From assembly GCF_026016465.1 (NCBI RefSeq), contig NZ_CP100390.1:2834501-2898500 (forward strand): a stretch of DNA of 64,000 nucleotides, in the 5' to 3' direction. Positions 57,377 to 64,000 of the stretch are shown one piece after another. Origin of the DNA: Alkalimarinus alittae. GTDB taxonomy: Bacteria; Pseudomonadota; Gammaproteobacteria; Pseudomonadales; Oleiphilaceae. Under the pieces are notes generated by a model. That model saw nothing but the letters and a program-made list of their open reading frames with translations, was not told the origin of the DNA and made no database searches. How positions within the stretch are numbered: position 1 is the stretch's first letter; each line of letters opens with the position of its first letter. The position numbers and the translations under genes were made by a program.

Positions 57377-58168
57377 CTAAAGCGCTTCTAACGCGACTTT
57401 TTCACCGTTGAGCACTTTATGTAAATCGATAAACTGCTTGGTTAACGGGTGCTTAGGGGCGAAGTGTATTAACGGACTCTTAGCTTGGTGAGATTCTTTC
57501 ATCTTAACAGATGAAGAAAGTCGAACAGGTAATACAGGTAGCTGCTCTTCTAACAGTTCGCTAATTAACTGACGTGGCAAGCTCGCTCTTGGTAAAAATT
57601 GGTTGGCAATAATGCCTTCTACCGATAGCCCTTGGTTATGGTCTTCTTGTAAATCTTGAATCTCACCCATAATTTGATAAAGCGCCTGACGGGAAAAGTC
57701 ATCACAATCAAATGGAATCAAGCAACGATCTGCTGCAATCAACGCTGATCGAGTGTAAAAGTTAAGGGCTGGAGCCGTATCAATATAGATACGATCGAAG
57801 GTTTCACCCAGTTTGTTCAACGCGTCTCTTAATTTGTAAATTTTATGCTTAGCTTCGAGCTTTCGCTCAAGATAATCGAGCTCTGGGCTAGACGGCAACA
57901 CATAAAGGTTATCAAACGGCGTTGCATGAACAAAATCTTCTGGTTTCTTGTTAAAAATATTAAACGCAACGGTTTGCTCGAACATGTCACCAATGGTGTC
58001 TTTCAAGTCAGCGGTTGGCTTACCCAGTAAATAATGACTAGAATTGCCCTGCGGGTCTAGGTCAACAACCAGCGTTCTCAAGCCCTCAGCAGCACTAATC
58101 GCCGCCAAATTCGAGGTAATACTAGACTTACCTACTCCACCTTTTAAATTAAATATGACACGCTTCAT
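57377..58168 (-). CDS. ParA-family ATPase
   Basis: The protein of about 263 residues begins MKRVIFNLKGGVGKSSITSNLAAISAA, with the deviant Walker A motif KGGVGKSS. It then shows VVDLDPQGNSSHYL, and IYIDTAPALNFYTRSALIAADRCLIP (Walker B region, key residues IDTAPAL). GGGGG lies six bases before ATG 58168; the longer frame to 58204 is unlikely. No parB or centromere-like repeats are adjacent, so it is an orphan. It may position a protein complex rather than DNA. It lies downstream of hda on the same strand. Confidence 0.88.
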   Translation of the reverse strand: MKRVIFNLKGGVGKSSITSNLAAISAAEGLRTLVVDLDPQGNSSHYLLGKPTADLKDTIGDMFEQTVAFNIFNKKPEDFVHATPFDNLYVLPSSPELDYLERKLEAKHKIYKLRDALNKLGETFDRIYIDTAPALNFYTRSALIAADRCLIPFDCDDFSRQALYQIMGEIQDLQEDHNQGLSVEGIIANQFLPRASLPRQLISELLEEQLPVLPVRLSSSVKMKESHQAKSPLIHFAPKHPLTKQFIDLHKVLNGEKVALEAL

Positions 58169-58350
58169 GTTTCCCCCAGGTTTTAAAATCCTTGTTGTCA
58201 GCAATCGAATGCAAATTCGATTTTCTGCAGACTATATTTTAATCAAGTTCTTCGCGACTTGTAACACGTTTCTCTAATACAATCTAAAAATCTATGCCAC
58301 TTAGTTTTTACAGTTACATAAATATGTTTTACGACCTACACTAACACGGC

Positions 58351-59064
58351 TTACCAACCTAAGACCGACTTCACAAATGGGACCGTCAGTCGGCGCTGAG
58401 CACTTAATGAGGCATCATCAAGTTGGTCTAACAAAGCAAATAGTTCATCAAGGCTACGGTCACTTCGCTTCATGATATAGGCAGCGGTTTCATCGCCTAA
58501 AATCAACCCCTTGTCTTTAGCTTTCGATTTAAGCGCGACTGCTTTCTCTTCATCGGTCAGTTTAAATAGCTGCAATAGCAAGCCTGCACCTAATCTTGAC
58601 CGTAAGTCAGCCAGCTTTAATGTTTGATTCGCCACGGGTTGAGAAGCAGTAACCGTTAACATTTTACCGTTGCTACGTAAGCGATTATAGAGGTCAAAAA
58701 GCGCTTCTTCACGCTCAAGATCATCAAATAGTAGGTCAATGTCGTCGAGCATAACTGCATCAAAAGATTCCAACCCATCAAATAGCTGCTTATCAAACAC
58801 CCCGATATCTTTCAGCGAGAGAAACATTACTCGCTTACCCTGTGCTTCTAACGCATTACAAGAAGCATTCAATAAATGCGTTTTACCACTCGACTGATCA
58901 CCACAAAGGTAAACAAATAGCTCAGCGGAATTGAGGGCATGCAGTAAAATATGACTATTTTTTTGATTCGCCGCGCCTAAAAAATTTTCGAAAGAGGCGT
59001 CTTGACGAAGCTTGACGGACAGAGTCAGCTGCTGAGGGTTATCAGCCTGAACAGTACTTTTCAT
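58351..59064 (-). CDS. hda: DnaA regulatory inactivator Hda
   Basis: Hda, bound to the sliding clamp, stimulates ATP hydrolysis by DnaA to prevent re-initiation. The protein of about 237 residues has QLTLSVKL near the N-terminus, where the clamp-binding QLxLPL motif is expected. The AAA+ core shows LCGDQSSGKTHLLNA and VMLDDIDLL, with LRSRLGAGLLLQL as the arginine-finger/sensor region. ATG 59064 is nine bases after the upstream gene. TTG 59073 has AAGG at better spacing and cannot be excluded. Confidence 0.93.
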   Translation of the reverse strand: MKSTVQADNPQQLTLSVKLRQDASFENFLGAANQKNSHILLHALNSAELFVYLCGDQSSGKTHLLNASCNALEAQGKRVMFLSLKDIGVFDKQLFDGLESFDAVMLDDIDLLFDDLEREEALFDLYNRLRSNGKMLTVTASQPVANQTLKLADLRSRLGAGLLLQLFKLTDEEKAVALKSKAKDKGLILGDETAAYIMKRSDRSLDELFALLDQLDDASLSAQRRLTVPFVKSVLGW

Positions 59065-59073
59065 AACAAACAA

Positions 59074-59640
59074 TCAGGCCTTAATAGATTTACGGTAAAT
59101 ATAGGCTTTTCGGCCCCACACATAGGCATATTGGACACAACTCAACACTGCAAGCGCAGCGACTGCCCAAACTCCGTAATATAGAAAAGATAGCGGCATA
59201 TCAAAACCAGATAATGAAACCACGATAGCCAATACATAAACAATTTGAACAAACGTATTGAGCTTACTAATCATTGAGGGCTTCATTTCATAAGCACCGA
59301 TCCAGTAGTGATAAATCAGCGCGCAACTAACTATAATAATATCTCTGCCAAATACCACCGCGGTTAACCAAATAGGTAAATGCCCTGCAATGGTCAGCAT
59401 GACATACGCCGTCACAAGTAACAGTTTATCTGCAAGCGGATCTGCAATTTCGCCAAAACGAGACTTCCAGTGAAATTGTCTCGCTAGAAACCCATCGACA
59501 CCATCAGAGAGCCCTGCAATAAAAAACAAAATCAATGCTTGCTTAAAATATTCAAAATAAAGGCACGCAGCAAATGGAATCACCAGTATGATCCGTAAAA
59601 ACGTTAACAGGTTTGGAAGGTGACGCCACTCTAAGAACAT
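59074..59640 (-). CDS. CDP-alcohol phosphatidyltransferase family protein (PgsA-like)
   Basis: The 188-residue membrane protein has four to six hydrophobic helices and the family signature DG-x2-AR-x8-G-x3-D-x3-D, seen as DGVDGFLARQ then GEIADPLADK. Such enzymes make phosphatidylglycerophosphate or related lipids. Because the housekeeping pgsA usually sits near uvrC, this hda-linked copy may have a different acceptor. It is directly upstream of hda and downstream of the DUF2066 gene, the conserved order in Pseudomonas and relatives. Confidence 0.88.
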   Translation of the reverse strand: MFLEWRHLPNLLTFLRIILVIPFAACLYFEYFKQALILFFIAGLSDGVDGFLARQFHWKSRFGEIADPLADKLLLVTAYVMLTIAGHLPIWLTAVVFGRDIIIVSCALIYHYWIGAYEMKPSMISKLNTFVQIVYVLAIVVSLSGFDMPLSFLYYGVWAVAALAVLSCVQYAYVWGRKAYIYRKSIKA

Positions 59641-59682
59641 ATGTAATCCATTCCGCTGTATTAATTCCCCACGTTTACCACG

Positions 59683-60894
59683 CTATAAAGCGTTGAGTTT
59701 CGACCAACGATAATAAAGCTTGGCACTATCATCTGCATTAAACGACTGAGATATTTCTTCAGTTAATTTTGTATCTAACTCAATGTGTTGCAAAAGCTGT
59801 TCTAAATAACCATTCAAACTGATGATAAAGCGAACTTTTTCCCCTTTCGCCCAGGTCAATTGAGCATTATTAACCGGAGGCAAAGTATTTATATAGCGTG
59901 TGACAGCAACATAGTCTTCCATCGTGACGATATCACTTACCTCTAGCTCCACCTCACTATTAAGAGAGCTTTCACCGCCTAAAATGGCATAGCGCTCGGC
60001 AAGGCTTTCTGCAATGCTCGCTATCATCGACATCGCGCCTTCATCTAAATTTTGATCTTTAATCTCACCACGATAAACAATCCCTTTAAGTTCAAAAACC
60101 CACTGACCCGACCAGAGATCACCACGGCTTTGCCCTAAACGACTCACTACAAGCGAATCAGCTGCATAGCGATCAGAAGGGCTTTTTAATGAGTCAATAA
60201 ACAACCCCCAAACATCCGACGAGCTAACAGCAGCCTCATCATCTAAATCCATCACGGGCAAGTAAATCGGAACCCCTCTTACTTTGGCTGCACGCTTAAT
60301 AGCTTGCGATAAAGGTGTTTCTTCACCAGCGCTTAATACAGTACGCTTACCTTGATTGTCAGAAGCAAGCCATATTAGAACAGAAGGTCGATTACTCCCC
60401 CAAACCGGTTCACCATATTTTTTGAGTGCCTGGCTGACCGCTAAGCGTGAAAACACAACATTTATTCGGTAAAAACTGCTACCAACGCGCCCTTTTTGTG
60501 CAGTTTCTGTGGCTAAGGTGACAAGACTATTTCTGTTGTCCGTTATTTCGTAGCTAAATTTTTGAACAAATTGATCAGGCTGCTTGGCAACATCCATTAA
60601 TTGAGCGTTATCGAGTACCGACGTCTTACCAGACACTCTTACCAACACTTCGTTTAGTGCTAAATTGAACGCTTCTTGCCTTTCAGCTGCACTTTGAGAG
60701 CTGACCAAAACATCTGACTGATAAAGCCCACTTATTTGCGCTGCGGTCAATAAGCCTGAAAAAGATAAAATAAATGTTAAAAAAGCTAGCTTAGCTAATG
60801 TTTTAATTGAATTTTCGCTAAAAAAAGTTTTCAAATCAGTATCCGTAAAATGAGCACAAAGCAATAGAATAGGGATAATACACCAATAAAACAT
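59683..60894 (-). CDS. DUF2066 domain-containing protein
   Basis: The 403-residue protein has a hydrophobic N-terminus and a signal-like helix ([21 protein letters not shown]) ending near residue 50. The DUF2066 core follows, with [35 protein letters not shown] and [19 protein letters not shown]. It is probably exported or periplasmic; function is unknown. The start is uncertain: ATG 60894 gives two hydrophobic stretches in a row, while TTG at 60834 would give a standard signal peptide. It is divergent from purM, the usual arrangement. Confidence 0.85.
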   Translation of the reverse strand: MFYWCIIPILLLCAHFTDTDLKTFFSENSIKTLAKLAFLTFILSFSGLLTAAQISGLYQSDVLVSSQSAAERQEAFNLALNEVLVRVSGKTSVLDNAQLMDVAKQPDQFVQKFSYEITDNRNSLVTLATETAQKGRVGSSFYRINVVFSRLAVSQALKKYGEPVWGSNRPSVLIWLASDNQGKRTVLSAGEETPLSQAIKRAAKVRGVPIYLPVMDLDDEAAVSSSDVWGLFIDSLKSPSDRYAADSLVVSRLGQSRGDLWSGQWVFELKGIVYRGEIKDQNLDEGAMSMIASIAESLAERYAILGGESSLNSEVELEVSDIVTMEDYVAVTRYINTLPPVNNAQLTWAKGEKVRFIISLNGYLEQLLQHIELDTKLTEEISQSFNADDSAKLYYRWSKLNAL

Positions 60895-60978
60895 TTGTTC
60901 CTACGTTGGCTGTTCTATTCGTCTCCTGCTAAAATAGCGCGTTTTCAGAATTGCCCCAATACTATTGCCGAGAAACCG

Positions 60979-62037
60979 ATGACAGATAAGCCAGAAACTC
61001 AGTCCATAAGTTACAAAGATGCCGGTGTTGATATTGATGCCGGAAACGCACTGGTGGAGCGCATAAAAGGCGTTGCTAAAAGAACACGCCGCCCTGAAGT
61101 AATGGCTGGGCTAGGTGGTTTCGGTGCTCTATTCGAACTGCCTACAGGTTACACGCAGCCTGTGCTTATTTCAGGCACAGACGGCGTAGGGACAAAATTA
61201 CGTTTAGCAATGGACCTAAAGCAACACGACACTATTGGTATCGATCTCGTTGCAATGTGTGTCAACGACCTCATTGTCGCGGGTGCTGAACCACTATTTT
61301 TCCTTGATTATTATGCTACCGGCAAGTTAGATGTCGATGTTGCAGCTCAAGTTGTAGAAGGTATAGGCGCTGGTTGTGAGCTTTCAGGTGCTTCGCTTGT
61401 CGGTGGTGAAACCGCTGAAATGCCTGGTATGTATGAAGGCGGCGATTATGACCTAGCAGGGTTCTGCGTAGGTATCGCTGAAAAATCAGAAATAATTGAT
61501 GGCAGCAAAGTGGCCGCTGGCGACACATTACTAGCGCTTCCATCATCAGGCCCACACTCTAATGGCTACTCACTAATCCGTAAGATTATTGAAGTATCAA
61601 ACGCCGATCTAAATGAAGTGGTAGGAGGCAAACCCCTTTCGACAGCATTAATGGAGCCTACTCGCATTTACGTTAAATCGTTGCTTACGTTAATAAAAAG
61701 CAGCCCCGTTCATGCACTCTCTCACATTACAGGCGGCGGCTTATTAGAAAATATTCCGCGTGTATTACCTGAAGGCACCAAAGCCATCATCGATACCGCA
61801 AGCTGGGATATGCCACCTGTATTTAAGTGGCTACAAGAAAAAGGCAACGTTGAAACCCGTGAAATGTACCGCACACTAAACTGCGGTGTTGGCATGGTCG
61901 TTGTTGTACCTGCCGATAGTGCACCAGCAGCTATCGCATTGCTTGAGGCTGAGGGTGAATCACCTTGGGTTATTGGTTCAATCGCACCTTCACAAGCAGA
62001 CGAAGAGCAAGTTGAATTAAAAGGATTAAGCGCTTAA
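60979..62037 (+). CDS. purM: Phosphoribosylformylglycinamidine cyclo-ligase
   Basis: PurM (AIR synthetase) closes the imidazole ring in purine synthesis. The protein of about 352 residues begins [26 protein letters not shown] and contains [40 protein letters not shown] (part), [11 protein letters not shown] and [15 protein letters not shown]. The frame runs back to 60895, but ATG 60979 is the family start. Its TAA overlaps the purN ATG by one base, so the two are translationally coupled. Confidence 0.97.
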   Translation: MTDKPETQSISYKDAGVDIDAGNALVERIKGVAKRTRRPEVMAGLGGFGALFELPTGYTQPVLISGTDGVGTKLRLAMDLKQHDTIGIDLVAMCVNDLIVAGAEPLFFLDYYATGKLDVDVAAQVVEGIGAGCELSGASLVGGETAEMPGMYEGGDYDLAGFCVGIAEKSEIIDGSKVAAGDTLLALPSSGPHSNGYSLIRKIIEVSNADLNEVVGGKPLSTALMEPTRIYVKSLLTLIKSSPVHALSHITGGGLLENIPRVLPEGTKAIIDTASWDMPPVFKWLQEKGNVETREMYRTLNCGVGMVVVVPADSAPAAIALLEAEGESPWVIGSIAPSQADEEQVELKGLSA

Positions 62038-62702
62038 TGAGCCAACCGGAAATCTCGATAGTCATACTTATTTCCGGTAGTGGGTCAAATCTACAAGCAA
62101 TTATAGATGCCACCCAAAGCGGAACTATTCCGGCACGTATCGAAGCGGTTATATGTAATAAAGAAGATGCCTTTGGGCTAACAAGGGCTGCTAATGCAGG
62201 CCTTGTTACCGAAGTTATTTCTCATAAAAACTATGACAGCCGAGAACACTTTGACCAAGCACTTAAGAAAGTGATTGATCAATATTCGCCAGATCTAGTG
62301 GTGCTTGCCGGGTTTATGCGAATTCTCACCCCCGAATTTGTAAAACATTACAGCGGCCGCATGCTCAATATTCATCCCTCGTTACTGCCTAAGTATCGTG
62401 GCCTCAATACCCATCAAAGGGCCATTGAAGCAGGTGAATCTGAACATGGTGTAACCGTTCATTTCGTGACTGAAGAACTCGATGGTGGGCCCAATGTGCT
62501 CCAAGCCAGAGTCCCCATCAGCACGGATGAGTCAACGGAATCGTTAGCCAAAAAAGTATTACGACAAGAACACCAAATCTACCCGAGGGCAGTAAAGTGG
62601 TTTGCTCAAGGTCGACTAAAAATGAACAACAACCAAGCAATGCTTGATGAAAAAACGCTCCCAGAGTGCGGCGAGCAACATCAAGATGGTGCCTGCGATT
62701 AG
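62037..62702 (+). CDS. purN: Phosphoribosylglycinamide formyltransferase
   Basis: PurN transfers a formyl group from formyl-tetrahydrofolate to GAR. The 221-residue protein shows ILISGSGSNLQAIIDA, LVVLAGFMRILTPEFV, and LNIHPSLLPKYRGLNTHQRAIEAG with catalytic Asn and His. EHGVTVHFVTEELDGGP carries the catalytic Asp. The start overlaps the purM stop (TAATG). Confidence 0.97.
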   Translation: MSQPEISIVILISGSGSNLQAIIDATQSGTIPARIEAVICNKEDAFGLTRAANAGLVTEVISHKNYDSREHFDQALKKVIDQYSPDLVVLAGFMRILTPEFVKHYSGRMLNIHPSLLPKYRGLNTHQRAIEAGESEHGVTVHFVTEELDGGPNVLQARVPISTDESTESLAKKVLRQEHQIYPRAVKWFAQGRLKMNNNQAMLDEKTLPECGEQHQDGACD

Positions 62703-62733
62703 CTATATTATGCATAATATCTAAGGTATAGCT

Positions 62734-62767
62734 TTAGACCTCTGAATTTTGTCTTTCGGAGGTCTAA
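62734..62767 (+). terminator. Possible terminator after purN
   Basis: TTAGACCTC and GAGGTCTAA form a nine-base stem around a 16-base loop about 30 bases after the purN stop. It is followed by CCTCTTCTCC, pyrimidine-rich but not a T run. Confidence 0.45.
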
Positions 62768-62888
62768 CCTCTTCTCCCCTTATCTACTCCCGACTCAAAG
62801 CTTGACCTTCCGCCCGAAAATCGATTAAGTTGAAAGAGCTATACTCATATTCGACAAAAGCTAACCTACTAGGTGCGGATATCACGAA

Positions 62889-63605
62889 ATGAGACAGTTA
62901 GTCATCGCTATTCTTATATCTCTTTTCTCGACACCGTTGTTGCTAAATTCAACAACGCTTTATGCGTTCGAATTAAAACCCAGCAAAGCTAAATACAGCG
63001 CATCCTTCAAAAGTGGTATCCCGATTAACGGAACAGCCACCCATACACTCATCAAGCTATCAAACAACATTTGGCGCTATCAATTTAACGTTGACTCTTT
63101 TTTTGCCGATGTTAATGAATTCGTTTATTTTCAGTACACTGACGGCAAAGTAGTACCTATCACATACCACTACGAGCGGAATGGATGGGCCGTCAATGAC
63201 CGAAGAGCAACGTTAGAATTTAACTGGAATGAGCATAAAGTCTTAAATGATGTGCAAGGCATTCCTTGGTCAATGGGTATTCCTGATAACGCCGTTGACA
63301 AGCTAGGCTACCAATTGCAAATAAAGCTCGACCTCATGGCTGGCAAAGAGGACTTAGTTTATCAGGTGGCCGATGGCGGCTACCTTAAAGAGTTTCACTT
63401 TAGCATCGAGGGTGAAGAAACAATAAAGACTGAACTCGGTAAAGTCACAGCAGTCGTGGTTAAAAAGGTACGCTCAGAATCAGATAACCGCGATAGCACA
63501 TTATGGTTTGCCAAAGAGTTAGATTATCTATTAGTTAAGCTGATTCAAATAGAAGCTGACGGAGAGCGCTATGAAATAAATATAAAGAGCGTAACAGACA
63601 ACTGA
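62889..63605 (+). CDS. DUF3108 domain-containing exported protein
   Basis: The 238-residue protein has a signal peptide (about 1-26, ending LYA). A mostly beta-strand body follows, with FELKPSKAKYSASFKSGI, VYFQYTDGKVVPITYHYER, and VVVKKVRSESDNRDSTLWFAKELDYLLVKL (key part TLWFAKELDYLLVKL). This is the DUF3108 pattern of periplasmic proteins often found after purN. Function is unknown. It is convergent with hrpB, ten bases apart. Confidence 0.88.
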   Translation: MRQLVIAILISLFSTPLLLNSTTLYAFELKPSKAKYSASFKSGIPINGTATHTLIKLSNNIWRYQFNVDSFFADVNEFVYFQYTDGKVVPITYHYERNGWAVNDRRATLEFNWNEHKVLNDVQGIPWSMGIPDNAVDKLGYQLQIKLDLMAGKEDLVYQVADGGYLKEFHFSIEGEETIKTELGKVTAVVVKKVRSESDNRDSTLWFAKELDYLLVKLIQIEADGERYEINIKSVTDN

Positions 63606-63615
63606 GCGCCGTCAT

Positions 63616-64000
63616 TTAAGATCGCCGTCGATGCTTAATCGAGTGACCCGCTTTCTCTAATAAAGGTTTCTCGGGCCATCGATGCCTTGGATATTTACCC
63701 CGCATGTCTTTAGCCACCTCAAAATACGACGTGTTCCAAAAGTTCGCCAAGTCGCTCGTGGTTTGAATAGGTCTTTGCGCTGGAGACAGTAATTCAAACC
63801 TCAAAGGAACGCTATTCCCTCCAATCTCTGGAGATTCAACCTCTCCAAACATTTCTTGAAGCCTTACAGATACCGTTGGCCCCTGATTTTTGTCATAGAT
63901 AATTGGGATTTTTTTATCACTTGGTGTCACATACACTAACGGTGCTTCCTGCTCTAATAACTGTTGCTGCTCCCATGTTAATGCGCCTACCATCAACTCG
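63616..64000 (-). CDS. hrpB: ATP-dependent helicase HrpB, C-terminal fragment (cut by window edge)
   Basis: About 128 C-terminal residues are visible and the frame remains open at the right edge. The sequence LLSPAQRPIQTTSDLANFW, then VAKDMRGKYPRHRWPE, is the signature ending of HrpB, a DEAH-box helicase of unclear cellular role. An internal TTG/ATG near 63996 is not the true start. The gene is convergent with the DUF3108 gene. Confidence 0.93.
   Translation of the reverse strand, partial: ELMVGALTWEQQQLLEQEAPLVYVTPSDKKIPIIYDKNQGPTVSVRLQEMFGEVESPEIGGNSVPLRFELLSPAQRPIQTTSDLANFWNTSYFEVAKDMRGKYPRHRWPEKPLLEKAGHSIKHRRRS

Overview
The window is chromosomal DNA of a motile, probably marine gammaproteobacterium. 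Evidence for this includes a Pseudomonas-like flagellar order (fliT, fleQ, fleS, fleR, fliEFGHIJ) with sigma-54 promoters, and several conserved gammaproteobacterial neighbourhoods: alaS-lysC-csrA-tRNA, lptFG/pepA-holC-valS, ampDE-DUF1631/nadC, and purMN/DUF2066-hda. An oadGAB sodium-pumping decarboxylase operon suggests sodium bioenergetics. Base composition is moderately A+T-rich and even throughout. I see no rRNA, CRISPR array, prophage or insertion sequence. Family assignments come from reading motifs and recalled family knowledge; no database search was run. An Oceanospirillales/Pseudomonadales-type host is inferred, not proven.

Positions 1-18,569 are almost entirely on the minus strand and form a motility block. 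Read in transcription order it contains fliT, the c-di-GMP-type master regulator fleQ, the fleS/fleR two-component pair, the basal-body and export genes fliE-F-G-H-I-J, and then a chemotaxis set: STAS, cheY, cheA, cheW, cheR, cheD, cheB and a second STAS protein cut by the left edge. Good sigma-54 promoter matches lie upstream of fleS and fliE, as expected for a FleQ/RpoN cascade. No chemoreceptor lies inside the che cluster. A receptor gene with a sigma-28-like promoter sits at 42.6-44.6 kb.

Positions 18.7-30.3 kb hold a small MscS channel, the oadGAB operon, two identical tRNA-Arg(ACG) genes, tRNA-Ser(GCT), csrA, lysC, alaS and a DUF5610 protein. Positions 30.5-40.2 kb hold a UbiA/MenA-type prenyltransferase, an RDD protein, the LPS exporter subunits lptF/lptG divergent from pepA, then holC, a repeat-containing hypothetical gene and valS. 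Positions 40.3-48.2 kb hold a ketopantoate reductase homologue, a small cytochrome c, a frameshifted spermidine-synthase-like gene, the chemoreceptor, a ROK sugar kinase, syd, ampE and ampD.

Positions 48.3-64 kb hold a DUF1631 gene whose ribosome-binding site lies in an inverted repeat, a membrane-anchored retropepsin, nadC, a MASE1-PAS-GGDEF-EAL protein with an altered EAL site, yqcC, a DUF3549 gene, a ParA-like ATPase, hda, a CDP-alcohol phosphatidyltransferase, DUF2066, purM, purN, a DUF3108 protein and the C-terminal end of hrpB, cut by the right edge.

The content is mostly core genome, and I do not see a clear new defence or mobile system. The items most worth a second look are the STAS-flanked, receptor-less che operon, the degenerate EAL domain, the frameshifted spermidine-synthase-like gene, the triplicated element at the panE start, the sequestered ribosome-binding site of the DUF1631 gene, and the promoters matching the flagellar sigma factors.
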